A model generated the notes under the pieces. That model was not told the DNA's origin. It searched no databases and saw only the letters and a program-made list of their open reading frames with translations. DNA of 64,000 nucleotides, taken from positions 2,844,501 through 2,908,500 of the forward strand of contig NZ_JADOVJ010000001.1 in NCBI RefSeq assembly GCF_015752315.1, given 5' to 3'. The position numbers and the translations under genes were made by a program. The DNA is from Nocardioides luteus (GTDB lineage: Bacteria > Actinomycetota > Actinomycetes > Propionibacteriales > Nocardioidaceae). Positions 15,873 through 25,105 of this stretch are shown here, in pieces. Numbering within the stretch: the first letter of the stretch is position 1; every line of letters starts with the position of its first letter.

Positions 15873-16481
15873 ATGACCATGACCGAGATCGGCGCCGCCT
15901 ATGACAGCCGCGCCGCTGAATACATCGACCTCTTCGGGGCGATCGACAAGCTCGCCGAGCAGGACCGCGACACGATCACGACCTGGCGGGACAGCACGAC
16001 CGGCCGCCTGCTGGACGCCGGCTGCGGCCCCGGCCTCTGGAGCCAGGAGCTCGCCACGGGCGGTGCTCGCGACGTCGTCGGGATGGACGCCTCGGCCGAG
16101 TTCGTCGCCGCCGCACGAGCGCGCTATCCGGACATCGCCTTCCAGCGAGCGGACCTCGCCGCACTCCCCCTCGCCGACCGGTCGATCGGCGGCATCCTGG
16201 CGTGGTACTCGATCATCCACACCCCGCCCGCGGACCTGCCGGCGATCCTGAGCGAGTTCGCGCGGGTGCTGACGCCCGGCGGGTCGGCGCTGATCGGCTT
16301 CTTCGACGGCGAGCCCGGTGAGGCGTTCGACCACGCCGTGCACACGGCCTACTACTGGTCCGCCGAGGCCCTCGGGGAGCTGCTCACCGCACACGGGTTC
16401 GTCGTCGCGCACGCGTCAGCGCGGCAGGACCCCGGGGCGCGTCGCCGCCAGGGCGACCTGGTCGCGACACTCCCTGCCTGA
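15873..16481 (+). CDS. SAM-dependent methyltransferase (class I)
   Basis: 202 residues. Motif I LLDAGCGPGLWSQEL (about residues 46-60), acidic ribose ligand VVGMDAS, motif II-like AFQRADLAALPLAD, and the IIHTPPADLPAILSEFARVLTPGGSALIGFF segment are all typical of methyltransferase domain 11/25 proteins. The substrate is unknown. It diverges from the ArsR gene; TACCCT at 15858-15863 is a possible -10. Confidence 0.85.
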   Translation: MTMTEIGAAYDSRAAEYIDLFGAIDKLAEQDRDTITTWRDSTTGRLLDAGCGPGLWSQELATGGARDVVGMDASAEFVAAARARYPDIAFQRADLAALPLADRSIGGILAWYSIIHTPPADLPAILSEFARVLTPGGSALIGFFDGEPGEAFDHAVHTAYYWSAEALGELLTAHGFVVAHASARQDPGARRRQGDLVATLPA

Positions 16482-16491
16482 CCAAACGCCC

Positions 16492-16606
16492 GCCGAGCCG
16501 GCGCAACTGTCCCACCCCAGAACACCGAGTCGGCGCATCTGTCCCACCCGGCCGGGACAGATGCGCCGACTCGGCCGTTGCTGGCGGGACATTTGCGCCG
16601 ACTGGG
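16492..16606. repeat. Four-copy inverted repeat cluster between convergent genes
   Basis: A unit related to CGAGTCGGCGCATCTGTCCC occurs twice on the plus strand (about 16492-16515 and 16524-16546) and twice on the minus strand (16554-16574 and 16584-16606). The middle pair forms a perfect 20-bp inverted repeat with an 8-nt loop (arms 16526-16545 and 16554-16573). It could act as a two-way terminator between the methyltransferase gene and ribH. Confidence 0.85.
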
Positions 16607-16608
16607 CG

Positions 16609-17091
16609 TCAGTAGTGACGTACGCAGTCGCGCAGCGTGAGCGCGGTCTCCATGGCCGCGGCGGCGGCCTCGTAGCCCTTGTCCTCGCTCGATCCCTCGA
16701 GGCCGGCCCGGTCGAGCGCCTGCTCCTCGTTGTCGCAGGTCAGCAAGCCGAAGCCGACGGGGATGAGGTGGTCGATCGCGATCCGGTTCAGGCCGTCGGT
16801 GGCGGCCGAGCAGACGTAGTCGAAGTGCGGCGTGCCGCCACGGATGACGACCCCGAGGGCCACGATGGCGTCGTAGCCCGACTTGGCCAGGGCGGCCGCG
16901 GCGACCGGGAGCTCGAAGGCGCCCGGGACCCGGACGACCGTCAGGCCGCCGACGTTGGCGTCCTTCAGCGCGCGCTCCGCGCCGTTCAGCAGGCCGTTCA
17001 TGACCTCGTCGTGCCAGCGCGCGGCCACCACGGCGACGCGCAGGTCGCTCGCGTCGACGACCTCGGGGGTCGGGGCTCCCTTGCCACTCAT
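16609..17091 (-). CDS. ribH: 6,7-dimethyl-8-ribityllumazine synthase
   Basis: 160 residues. It condenses 5-amino-6-ribitylaminouracil with dihydroxybutanone phosphate, the penultimate riboflavin step. Recognisable blocks are [48 protein letters not shown] (phosphate/substrate loop) and [16 protein letters not shown]. It is the last gene of ribD-ribE-ribBA-ribH, and its ATG overlaps the ribBA stop by 4 nt. Confidence 0.97.
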   Translation of the reverse strand: MSGKGAPTPEVVDASDLRVAVVAARWHDEVMNGLLNGAERALKDANVGGLTVVRVPGAFELPVAAAALAKSGYDAIVALGVVIRGGTPHFDYVCSAATDGLNRIAIDHLIPVGFGLLTCDNEEQALDRAGLEGSSEDKGYEAAAAAMETALTLRDCVRHY

Positions 17092-18332
17092 CGGTTCTCC
17101 TCAGACAGATCGGGCAGCGCGTGACCCATCCGGTCACGCTTGGTCAGCAGGTAGGCGAGGTTGTGCTCGTTGGGCCGCGGGGTGAGCGGCACCCGCTCGG
17201 CGACCTCGACCCCGTACGCCTCCAGGTTGCTCACCTTCTCAGGGTTGTTGGTCATCAGGCGCACCGAGTCGATCTTGAGGTCGCGGAGGATCTGCGAGGC
17301 CGCGCCGTAGTGGCGCGCGTCGGCCGGCAGACCGAGGTCGAGGTTGGCGTCGACGGTGTCGCGACCGCCGTCCTGGAGCTGGTAGGCCTGCAGCTTGGCG
17401 AGCAGCCCGATCCCGCGGCCCTCGTGCCCGCGCAGGTAGACCACGACGCCGCAGCCGACATCGGCGATCCGCTCGAGCGCCTCGCGCAGCTGGGGTCCGC
17501 AGTCGCAGCGGCGCGACCCGAACACGTCCCCGGTCAGGCACTCCGAGTGCACTCGGGCGAGCACCGGGTCGCACCCGGCCACGTCGCCGTGGACGAGCGC
17601 GACGTGCTCGACGCCGTCGTCGATGGTGCGGTAGCCGTAGGCGGTGAAGTCACCGAACTCGGTGGGCAGCCGGGTCACCGCCTTGCGCTCGACCAGCACC
17701 TCCGTACGCCGCCGGTAGGTGACCAGGTCCTCGATCGAGATCATCGCCAGGCCGTGCTCGTCGGCGAACTCGCGCAGCTGCGGGGCGCGCTGCATCGTGC
17801 CGTCGTCGTTGACCAGCTCGACCAGGGCGCCGGCGGGCTCCAGACCGGCCAGCCGGGTCAGGTCGACGGCGGCCTCGGTGTGGCCGACCCGCACCAGCAC
17901 TCCCCCGTCGCGGGCCCGCAGCGGGAAGACGTGGCCCGGGCGGGTCAGGTCGCCGGCCACCGACGCCGGCCCGGCCAGCAGCCGGGTGGTGAGCGCCCGG
18001 TCGGCCGCCGAGATGCCGGTCGTGACACCTTCGCGGGCGTCGACCGAGACCGCGTACGCCGTCTGCTTGCGGTCCTCGTTGACACGAGTCATCGGGGGCA
18101 GCTCGAGGGCGTCGAGCCGGTCACCCGGCAGCGCCACGCAGATCACGCCGGAGGACCAGCGGATCGCGAACGCCATCACCTCCGGGGTCGCCAGCTCGGC
18201 GGAGAAGATCAGGTCGCCCTCGTTCTCCCGGTCCTCGTCGTCGACGACCACGACCGGCTTCCCGGCCGCCAGGTCGGCGATCGCGTTCTCGACCGGGTCC
18301 AGCCGGACCCCCACGTACTGCTGCTCCGTCAT
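17088..18332 (-). CDS. ribBA: Bifunctional DHBP synthase / GTP cyclohydrolase II
   Basis: 414 residues. The N-terminal half ([16 protein letters not shown], then [28 protein letters not shown]) makes 3,4-dihydroxy-2-butanone 4-phosphate from ribulose 5-phosphate. The C-terminal half, from about residue 210, is GTP cyclohydrolase II with the zinc site [15 protein letters not shown] and [10 protein letters not shown]. Both activities feed the riboflavin pathway. It overlaps both neighbours by ATGA, indicating coupled translation. Confidence 0.97.
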   Translation of the reverse strand: MTEQQYVGVRLDPVENAIADLAAGKPVVVVDDEDRENEGDLIFSAELATPEVMAFAIRWSSGVICVALPGDRLDALELPPMTRVNEDRKQTAYAVSVDAREGVTTGISAADRALTTRLLAGPASVAGDLTRPGHVFPLRARDGGVLVRVGHTEAAVDLTRLAGLEPAGALVELVNDDGTMQRAPQLREFADEHGLAMISIEDLVTYRRRTEVLVERKAVTRLPTEFGDFTAYGYRTIDDGVEHVALVHGDVAGCDPVLARVHSECLTGDVFGSRRCDCGPQLREALERIADVGCGVVVYLRGHEGRGIGLLAKLQAYQLQDGGRDTVDANLDLGLPADARHYGAASQILRDLKIDSVRLMTNNPEKVSNLEAYGVEVAERVPLTPRPNEHNLAYLLTKRDRMGHALPDLSEENR

Positions 18333-18937
18333 GACCGAACCCCTTCCGGTGAAGTCAGCACGAGCTTCTCCACGTGCTTGGCGATGATGTCGGTCTCGAG
18401 GTTGACCTCGTCGCCGACGGCCCGGAACCCCAGCGACGTACGCGCCAGGGTCTCGGGGATGAGGCTGACCGTGAACGAGTCCTCGGTCACCGAGACGACG
18501 GTGAGGCTGATCCCGTCCACCGCGATCGAGCCCTTCTCGACGACGTAGCGCGCCAGCTCAGGAGGCAGCGAGATCGTGACGACCTCCCAGTGCTCGCTCG
18601 GCTCGCGCGAGACGATGCGGCCGACGCCGTCGACGTGCCCCTGGACGATGTGGCCGCCGAGGCGGGTCGTCGGGGTGACCGCGCGCTCCAGGTTGACCTG
18701 GTCGCCGACCGAGACCGCGTGCAGGCTGGTGCGCTTGAGCGTCTCCAGCATCACGTCCGCCGTCCACTCGCCGGAACCCAGCGTGGCGACCGTCAGGCAG
18801 CAGCCGTTGACCGCGATGGAGGCACCCAGCTCGGCGTCCGACAGCACCGTGGTGGCGGAGATGGTCAGGCGTACGGCGTCGCCCTGGTCCTCGATCCCGG
18901 CGACGGTGCCGAGCTCCTCAACAATCCCGGTGAACAT
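18329..18937 (-). CDS. ribE: Riboflavin synthase, alpha chain
   Basis: 202 residues starting [12 protein letters not shown], the hallmark N-terminus. Two internally repeated beta-barrel domains are seen: ...[32 protein letters not shown]... in the first half and ...[32 protein letters not shown]... in the second. It dismutates two lumazine molecules to riboflavin. The frame continues far upstream through ribD antisense-like sequence, but the conserved start fixes it. Confidence 0.97.
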   Translation of the reverse strand: MFTGIVEELGTVAGIEDQGDAVRLTISATTVLSDAELGASIAVNGCCLTVATLGSGEWTADVMLETLKRTSLHAVSVGDQVNLERAVTPTTRLGGHIVQGHVDGVGRIVSREPSEHWEVVTISLPPELARYVVEKGSIAVDGISLTVVSVTEDSFTVSLIPETLARTSLGFRAVGDEVNLETDIIAKHVEKLVLTSPEGVRS

Positions 18938-20004
18938 CACTGCTCCCCTTTCTGTGGCTCCAAGATGAAGCGCACGTTCGGCTCCTCGCCCGGCGCGGCT
19001 GGTGCGAGCACGTCGACAGAACGCACCCGCGGCCGGAAGGCGTCGGAGATGGTGGCGATCCCGAGATCGGCGACGGCCGAGCGGCCCGCGCCGAGCAGGA
19101 ACGGGGCGACGTAGACGACGATCTCGTCCACGAGCCCCGCCTCCAGGAAGGCCGCGGCCAGCGTCGGCCCGCCCTCGAGAAAGACATGGCGGCGCTCCCG
19201 CTCCCACAAGGCGGCCAGCGCCGAGTGCGGGTCGCGGGTGCGCAGGTGCAGCGAGGGCGCCTGGGCGTCGAAGATCCGGCGGTCCTCGGGCAAGTCCCGC
19301 TCCCCCATGACGACCCGCAGCGGCTGTACGCCGACCGGCCGGTCCTCCAGGTCGCGCACCGTCAGGGCGGGGTCGTCGACGGCGACGGTGTTGGTGCCGA
19401 CCAGCATCGTGTCGCTCAGCGCCCGCAGCTTGTGGGTGTCGAGCCGCGCGGCCCGCGAGGAGACCCAGCGCGAGGTGCCGTCGGCGGCGGCGCTGCGCCC
19501 GTCGAGCGTGGTGGCGAACTTCCAGGTGACGTAGGGGCGCTGGAGCTCGGCCGCCCGGGTCCAGACCCGGTTGAGCTCGCGAGCCTCGGCTGCGTACAGG
19601 CCCTGCTCGACCTCGACGCCCGCCTGCTTCAGCGTGGCGGCGCCGCCGGCGGCGACCGGGTTGGGGTCGGACTGGGCGTAGACGACGCGGGCGACGCCGG
19701 CCTCGATCAGGGCCTGTGAGCAGGGACCGGTGCGACCGGTGTGGTTGCACGGCTCCAGGGTGACCACCGCGGTCGCCCCGCGGGCGGCCTCCCCGGCCTT
19801 CGCCAGGGCGTCGACCTCGGCGTGCGGCGTGCCGGGCCCGCGGTGATAGCCCTCGGCGATCATCGACCCGTCCGCCCCCAGGAGTACGCAGCCCACCCGT
19901 GGGTTGGGATAGGTGGCAGGTCCCGGGGCGCCGATCGCAGCGGCCAGGTCCAGGGCGCGACGCATCGCCCCCGGCTCCGGGTCACGCTGGTCCAAGCACT
20001 TCAT
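18937..20004 (-). CDS. ribD: Bifunctional riboflavin deaminase/reductase
   Basis: 355 residues from ATG 20004, with AGGGG upstream. The N-terminal cytidine-deaminase-like domain has HAEVDALAKAG and the zinc motif LEPCNHTGRTGPC. The C-terminal reductase domain begins near residue 145 (RPYVTWKFATTLDGRSAAADGTSRWVSS) and ends with LEGGPTLAAAFLEAGLVDE. It converts the GTP-derived pyrimidine to the ribitylamino form. First gene of the operon, 94 nt downstream of the FMN riboswitch. Confidence 0.97.
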   Translation of the reverse strand: MKCLDQRDPEPGAMRRALDLAAAIGAPGPATYPNPRVGCVLLGADGSMIAEGYHRGPGTPHAEVDALAKAGEAARGATAVVTLEPCNHTGRTGPCSQALIEAGVARVVYAQSDPNPVAAGGAATLKQAGVEVEQGLYAAEARELNRVWTRAAELQRPYVTWKFATTLDGRSAAADGTSRWVSSRAARLDTHKLRALSDTMLVGTNTVAVDDPALTVRDLEDRPVGVQPLRVVMGERDLPEDRRIFDAQAPSLHLRTRDPHSALAALWERERRHVFLEGGPTLAAAFLEAGLVDEIVVYVAPFLLGAGRSAVADLGIATISDAFRPRVRSVDVLAPAAPGEEPNVRFILEPQKGEQ

Positions 20005-20029
20005 CTGATCCCCTCTGGTCCGTCTCACG

Positions 20030-20097
20030 GACTCCGGGGTCAGGCCGAGACATCGCGCCGCGCCCTGGTCTCAGGGCGGTCACGACGAATCGGGCTG
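20030..20097 (-). promoter_or_regulatory. Riboswitch expression platform before ribD
   Basis: Between the aptamer and ribD the transcript can form GCCCTG-AGAC-CAGGGC and GTCCGT-GAG-ACGGAC hairpins. CTGACCCC can pair with the GGGGATCAG that contains the ribD ribosome site. This layout favours control of translation rather than termination, since no T-run is present. Confidence 0.5.
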
Positions 20098-20236
20098 CGT
20101 GCGTCTTCCCATCCGGACTTTAACCGTCGGTCCAGGATTCTCACCTGGTCAACCGATGACTGGCTGCCATCGGGTCGCGGACTTCTGGACCTCTGATCCA
20201 GTCACCGCCGGCTCGGAATTTCACCGACCCCAGAGC
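20098..20236 (-). ncRNA. FMN riboswitch (RFN element)
   Basis: On the minus strand the conserved RFN blocks appear in order: GGGGTCGGTGAAATTCCGA, CCGGCGGTGA, AGTCCGCGACCC, GACCAGGTGAGAATCCTGG, CCGACGGTTAAAGTCCGGAT and GGGAAGACG. FMN binding represses downstream riboflavin genes. It stands directly before ribD and after rpe, so rpe is outside its control unless rpe shares the transcript. Confidence 0.96.
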
Positions 20237-20292
20237 ACGCGAGCACAAGCTCGTCTGAAACCAGTGTGCCACACGGGTGGCACGAGGCCCGA

Positions 20293-20961
20293 TCAGGCGT
20301 CAGAGGCTGAGACGGCCTTGTCCCGCAGCGCGTTGACCATCACGTCCGGGTCGTCGGCCGAGTAGACCGCGGAGCCGGCGACGAAGACGTCGGCCCCGGC
20401 CTCGGCGCAGCGCTCGATCGTCTCCAGGGACACCCCGCCGTCGACCTGCAGCCAGGTCTCGACGCCGTGCTTGTCCATCATCGACCGCGCCCGGCGGATC
20501 TTGGGCAGCACCAGGTCGAGGAACTTCTGCCCACCGAAACCGGGCTCGACGGTCATCAGCAGCACCATGTCGAGCTCGGCCAGCATGTCCTCGTAGGGCT
20601 CGATCGGGGTCGCCGGCTTGAGCGCCATCGAGGCACGGGCACCCTTCGCCCGGATCTCGCGGGCCAGCCGCACCGGGGCCTTGGTGGCCTCGACGTGGAA
20701 CGTCACCGAGCCGCAGCCGGCCTCGACGTAGGCCGGGGCCTCGCGGTCGGCGTTCTCGATCATCAGGTGGGCATCCAGCGGCACCGAGGTGGACCGCGCG
20801 ATCGCCTCCACCATCGTCGGCCCGAAGGTCAGGTTGGGCACGAAGTGGTTGTCCATCACGTCGACATGGATCCAGTCGGCGCTGGGGATCCTGGCGACCT
20901 CGGCCCCGAGGGCTGCGAAGTCGGCGTTGAGGATGGACGGAGTGATCTGGATGTGGCCCAC
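20293..20961 (-). CDS. rpe: Ribulose-phosphate 3-epimerase
   Basis: 222 residues, a normal-length TIM barrel. Conserved metal and catalytic elements are present: [29 protein letters not shown] (His/Asp ligands), LDAHLMI, and [12 protein letters not shown]. It interconverts ribulose 5-phosphate and xylulose 5-phosphate, so it controls the ribulose-5-P used by RibBA downstream. It begins at GTG without a Shine-Dalgarno sequence. Confidence 0.96.
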   Translation of the reverse strand: MGHIQITPSILNADFAALGAEVARIPSADWIHVDVMDNHFVPNLTFGPTMVEAIARSTSVPLDAHLMIENADREAPAYVEAGCGSVTFHVEATKAPVRLAREIRAKGARASMALKPATPIEPYEDMLAELDMVLLMTVEPGFGGQKFLDLVLPKIRRARSMMDKHGVETWLQVDGGVSLETIERCAEAGADVFVAGSAVYSADDPDVMVNALRDKAVSASDA

Positions 20962-20967
20962 GAAGGC

Positions 20968-20973
20968 ACCCTA
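20968..20973 (-). promoter_or_regulatory. -10 box of rpe
   Basis: TAGGGT, 6 nt before GTG 20961. Confidence 0.55.
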
Positions 20974-20988
20974 GATGACGCCGAGGAC

Positions 20989-21666
20989 TCAGAGGTCGGC
21001 CAGGTCGGCGTACGTCAGCCCCTCGAGCGTGTCGCGGAAGACCCGGCGCTCGCCGGGGGCGACGGGGACGTGGTTCTCGACGACCAGGACCGTGCAGCCG
21101 GCGGCCTCGGCGGAGCGGGCACCGGTGTTGGAGTCCTCGACCGCGATGGTGTCCTCGGCCGCGACACCGAGGGCGGCAGCCGCGGTCAGATAGGGCTCGG
21201 GATGGGGCTTGCCGTTGCGGACCATGTCGCCGGTGACGATCACCTTGAAGGTGCCCTCGGGCAGCTCCTGGAGGATGGGGCCGACGAAGCGGGCGTACGA
21301 CATCGTCACCAGCGCACACGGCACCCCCTGCTCGACCAGGTCGGTGAGCAGCTCCCGAGCCCCCGGGCGCCACGGCACCTCACGCTCGACCTGCTCGACG
21401 ACGCCGTCGAGGAGCATCTCGACGATCTCCTCCGGCTCGTGCGGAAGCCCCATCCCCTCCTTGATCAGCCGCGCCGACTCGACCAGTGCGTTGCCGACCA
21501 GCTCCATCGCCTGCTCCTCGGACCAGGTCGCCCCGAAGCGCTCGGCGATCGCGTACTCCGCGGCGATCCAGTAGGGCTCGGTGTCGACCAGGGTGCCGTC
21601 CATGTCCAGCAGGACCGCGGCCGGGAACTGCCTGGACGGGTCGGCAGGTGCTTGGTTGGTGTTCAG
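20989..21666 (-). CDS. HAD-superfamily phosphatase, probable CUG start
   Basis: 225 residues if translation starts at CTG 21666, which lies 5 nt after GGAGG (21676-21672); the first ATG (21603) falls inside motif I and would delete the strand before it. Motif I is LLDMDGTLVDTEP, motif II LVTMSYAR, the Lys is in RNGKPHPEPY and motif III is IAVEDSNTGARSA. A helical cap lies between I and II. Class beta-phosphoglucomutase-like phosphatase; substrate not known. Confidence 0.88.
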   Translation of the reverse strand: MNTNQAPADPSRQFPAAVLLDMDGTLVDTEPYWIAAEYAIAERFGATWSEEQAMELVGNALVESARLIKEGMGLPHEPEEIVEMLLDGVVEQVEREVPWRPGARELLTDLVEQGVPCALVTMSYARFVGPILQELPEGTFKVIVTGDMVRNGKPHPEPYLTAAAALGVAAEDTIAVEDSNTGARSAEAAGCTVLVVENHVPVAPGERRVFRDTLEGLTYADLADL

Positions 21667-21754
21667 CGGAGCCTCCGGTGGAACGAGATCGGTCGCGATG
21701 CGGGACCAACACTAGGGCCTGCCCAGCGGAGGGAGATCAGGGGCGGACGGCGGT

Positions 21755-23884
21755 TCAGAGAAGGCTGGCGATCAGACCGGCGGCGCGATCGGCGCCGTCG
21801 GTCTCGACCGGCCTGCTGCGGGGCTCACGACCGATCTCGTCGGCGATCGCTCGCGCGAGCGTGTCCGGGGTGAGGTCGTCGTACTCGAGACAGCGGCCCG
21901 CGCCGTACTGCTCGAGACGGTGCCGGACGTGGATGTTCTGCTCGAAGTGGTGGCGCAGCGGTATATAGACGAACGGCGTGCCGGCGGCGGTCAGCTCCAT
22001 CGTCGTGGTCAGCCCGCCCTGCACCACGGCAAGGTCGCAGGCGCCGAGGAGGCGGTAGAGGTCGGGGACGAAGCCGAGCACCTCGAAGCCGGGGCGCGCT
22101 CGGACGACGCCGGTGTCCAGCCGTGGGCCCGTCACGACGATCATCCGAAGGTCCGGCACGGCCGCCCGGGCGGCGTCGTACGCTCCTTCCACCCGGCGGA
22201 GCAGGTGGCTGCCGACTCCGGACCCACCGACCGTGACCACGCAGACCCGCTCGTAGGGTCGCCACCCGAGCTCCTGTCGCAGCCGTGCCTTGTCGGCGAT
22301 CGAGCCCGGATCGATGCCGGTGACGTAGCCGCTGAAGTCGTAGTGCTGCCGCGTCCAGGCCGAGATCTCGGGCAGACCGTCGCCGAAGCGTCCGGGCACG
22401 ACGTCCGCGGGATTTCCGACGAAGATCGCCCGGTCGCGAAGGCGCGGACTGCGCTCGATGTGTTCGAGCATCTCGGCGTTGTGATCGGCGGTGACGGACC
22501 GTGCCCGCTCGTCGTCGTCGGGCATCGGGAGGAAGCCGACGAAGTCGGTCAGCCACACGTAGCCGAAGCGTTTGAGCTCGGGGTTCTCGTGCAGGAAGTG
22601 GTCGACGTCCCAGGCCTCGTCCCCGACGACGAGGTCGTAGTGCTCCTCGCCGACGACGTCATCGAAGACCATGAAGTTGTTGACCAGGACCTCGTCCATG
22701 CGCCGCATGGCGTCGAAGACGTGCAGGTCGTGCTCACCCGACTCCTCCTCGATGTGGCGCGACTCGTTGGCGAGCCACCTGCTGGCGGGATGGACCCGTT
22801 CGCCGGCTGCCTCGAGGACCCTCGTCACCGGATGCTGGGCGAGCCAGTCGACCTGTACGTCCTCGTGCCGTTCCCGGAGCGCCTGCGCGATGGCCAGGTC
22901 GCGGCGGGCGTGCCCGAGCCCGATGGGCGAGGAGAGGTAGAGGACCCTCTTGGGACGGTGGGACGCGCGTACCCAGGTGCGGCTCACCGGCGGCGGAGGC
23001 TGGACCGCGTCCGCGAAGTCCTTGATCAGATGGTTGATCTTGACCGGGTCGCGGCCGACCACGCCGTGGCCGCTGCCCTCGAGCAGCACGAGCGACCCGC
23101 CGGTGAGCTCGACGAGGCGCTCGCTGATCGCGACCGGCCGGATCTGGTCGTCGGTCCCGTGGATCGCGAGAACCGGGCACCGTACGCGGCCGCAGATCTC
23201 CTCCACTGAGGCGCAGAGCACTCCGTCGCACCCGAGGCGGGCCGCGGTGGCGTCGACCACGACCTGGGGCGTCGTCTCGTGCGCCCAGGCGATGCAGTCC
23301 TCGATCTGCTTGGTCGAGTGCGGCTCGGGGAACATCTTGGCGAAGAAGAACTCCAGGAAGTCGTCGTAGCCGCCCTCGAGCCAGTGGTAGCGGTTGTACT
23401 TCGCCCACCCGTCGGTGGTGTCGAGGCGGGCGTCCCAGACGAAGGCGTCCCTCTCCTGGACGATCGGGAACCCGCAGGCGGCCCCGATCGCCACCAGCGC
23501 GGCCACCCGGTCCGGGTGTTCCGCGGCCAGGTGCAGGCTCCACGTGACCCCGCACGACAGCCCCACGACGACGGCGCGATCGGTGCCGGTGGCGTCGAGG
23601 ACGGCGAGGGCGTCCGCGGCGTACGCCTCGTTCGTGTACGCCGCGGCGCCTTCCGGCCGGTCGGACCGCCCGTTGCCACGCCCGTCGAAAGTCACGACCC
23701 GGAAGTGCCGTGCCAGGTAGCCGATCTGCGCCTTCCAGGATCGGGAGTGGATGATCGTCCAGGTCGGCATCAGCAGGATGGTGCGGTCGCCCGGGCCGGC
23801 GGTCTCCGCGCCGTAGACCTCGTAGTGGACCTTGACGCCGTCGGTCTCCACGTAGCCGTCGGCGTCGGGCTCGCGTGCCCTCAT
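21755..23884 (-). CDS. Fused alpha/beta-hydrolase and glycosyltransferase
   Basis: 709 residues in one uninterrupted frame. Residues about 10-295 are an alpha/beta-hydrolase: nucleophile S110 in GLSCG, acid in HGTDDQIRP (D245/D246) and H273 in GSGHG. After a proline linker (297-300), residues 311-709 are a GT-B glycosyltransferase: KRVLYLSSPIGLGHARRDLA at its start, VTVGGSGVGSH, then the nucleotide-sugar site LAVVQGGLTTTMELTAAGTPFVYIPLRHHFEQN. Both halves keep their key residues. It follows the methyltransferase gene by 73 nt on the same strand, suggesting joint action in tailoring a small molecule or lipid. Confidence 0.85.
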   Translation of the reverse strand: MRAREPDADGYVETDGVKVHYEVYGAETAGPGDRTILLMPTWTIIHSRSWKAQIGYLARHFRVVTFDGRGNGRSDRPEGAAAYTNEAYAADALAVLDATGTDRAVVVGLSCGVTWSLHLAAEHPDRVAALVAIGAACGFPIVQERDAFVWDARLDTTDGWAKYNRYHWLEGGYDDFLEFFFAKMFPEPHSTKQIEDCIAWAHETTPQVVVDATAARLGCDGVLCASVEEICGRVRCPVLAIHGTDDQIRPVAISERLVELTGGSLVLLEGSGHGVVGRDPVKINHLIKDFADAVQPPPPVSRTWVRASHRPKRVLYLSSPIGLGHARRDLAIAQALRERHEDVQVDWLAQHPVTRVLEAAGERVHPASRWLANESRHIEEESGEHDLHVFDAMRRMDEVLVNNFMVFDDVVGEEHYDLVVGDEAWDVDHFLHENPELKRFGYVWLTDFVGFLPMPDDDERARSVTADHNAEMLEHIERSPRLRDRAIFVGNPADVVPGRFGDGLPEISAWTRQHYDFSGYVTGIDPGSIADKARLRQELGWRPYERVCVVTVGGSGVGSHLLRRVEGAYDAARAAVPDLRMIVVTGPRLDTGVVRARPGFEVLGFVPDLYRLLGACDLAVVQGGLTTTMELTAAGTPFVYIPLRHHFEQNIHVRHRLEQYGAGRCLEYDDLTPDTLARAIADEIGREPRSRPVETDGADRAAGLIASLL

Positions 23885-23957
23885 GGCCCCAGTGTGACCC
23901 GGCCGGGCCCGGTCGCGCCGGACTTCGGCCGGGGAACGCACCGCGTGAGCCTCGTGC

Positions 23958-25058
23958 TCACGGCCGGACCTCGTAGACACGGTTGAACGGAGTCTCGGCC
24001 ACGGCCTCGAACCGGGTGAACCCGGCCGCGATCGTGACGTCGCGGATCCGGGCCGGGCCGGCCTGGGTCCCCAGCGCGAGCCCGACGTCCTGGGCGAGGG
24101 AGCTCGGCGTGCAGAGCAGGGTGGAGAAGCCGTAGTAGGCGCGACCGACCGGGTGCAGGTTGTCCTCGACGTGGTCGCCGGCGACGGGCTCGACGACCAT
24201 CCAGGTGCCGTCCTCGGCCAGGGACTCCCGAACGTGCCGCGCCGCCCCGACCGGGTCGCCCATGTCGTGCAGGCAGTCGAACATGGTGACCAGGTCGTAG
24301 TCGCTGCCGCCGAAACCGGATGCGGAGGCGACCTCGAACCTCACCCGGTCCGCGACGCCGGCCGCCGCGGCGCGCTCGCGGGCGGTCGCGATCGACGCGT
24401 CGTGGTAGTCCCACCCGACGAAGCGGGAGTCGGGGAAGGCCTGCGCCATCAGGATCGTCGAGGCGCCGTGGCCGCAGCCCACGTCGGCGACCGTCGCACC
24501 GCGCCGGAGCTTGTCCACGATGCCGTCGAGGGCGGGAAGCCACTCGGCGGTCAGATGGGCGTTGTAGCTCGGCCGGAAGAACCGCTCGCAGCCGACGTGG
24601 ACGTCCGAGTCGTGCTCGTGCCATCCGTAGCCGCCGCCGTTGCGCGCGGCCTCGAGGATGTGCGAGGCGTCGCGGACGGTGCCGAGAGCGATCTGGAACA
24701 TGCCGGGCAGGAAGGCCGGGCTGTCCTCGACGGTCAACGCCACCGCGTGCTCCTGCGGGAGCGTGAACCGGCCGGTCGCCGGGTCATAGGTGACGTACGA
24801 GCCGGCGGCCTGGGCGGCGAGCCACTCGCGGGCGTACGGCTCGCCGGTGGCGGTCCGGCCGGCGAGCTCCGCCGGCGTGCTCGGCCCGTTGGCCGCGAGG
24901 TCGCGGTAGTAGCCGAGCTTGTCGCCCATCACCACCAGGGCGGCGTTCAGGGTGGCACCGACCTCGTCCACCGCGCGGAAGACGAAGGCCATCAGCTTGT
25001 CCATGTCGATCTCGACCTCGTTCGTGCCCGGGGTCATGGCGTCATCAGTGGTAGTCAT
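23958..25058 (-). CDS. SAM methyltransferase with N-terminal winged helix
   Basis: 366 residues from ATG 25058; an ATG nine codons earlier is possible. An N-terminal helical/winged domain (LVVMGDKLGYYRDLAANGPSTPAELAGRTATGEPYAREWLAAQAA) is followed by motif I ATVADVGCGHGAST and FVGWDYHDASI. It ends with TPFNRVYEVRP. This domain order is that of Rv2258c-type methyltransferases. The substrate is unknown. It diverges from the LuxR regulator and leads into the hydrolase-glycosyltransferase gene. Confidence 0.87.
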   Translation of the reverse strand: MTTTDDAMTPGTNEVEIDMDKLMAFVFRAVDEVGATLNAALVVMGDKLGYYRDLAANGPSTPAELAGRTATGEPYAREWLAAQAAGSYVTYDPATGRFTLPQEHAVALTVEDSPAFLPGMFQIALGTVRDASHILEAARNGGGYGWHEHDSDVHVGCERFFRPSYNAHLTAEWLPALDGIVDKLRRGATVADVGCGHGASTILMAQAFPDSRFVGWDYHDASIATARERAAAAGVADRVRFEVASASGFGGSDYDLVTMFDCLHDMGDPVGAARHVRESLAEDGTWMVVEPVAGDHVEDNLHPVGRAYYGFSTLLCTPSSLAQDVGLALGTQAGPARIRDVTIAAGFTRFEAVAETPFNRVYEVRP

Positions 25059-25105
25059 GGCGGGAACGCTAGGAACGCTCGACATGTGCTCGCGTCAGGT
25101 GCCCC

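Noticed and set aside
18938..19750. Long N-terminal extension of riboflavin synthase
   Set aside because: The extra frame overlaps ribD and is Arg/Gly/Pro shadow sequence; [10 protein letters not shown] is the universal start.
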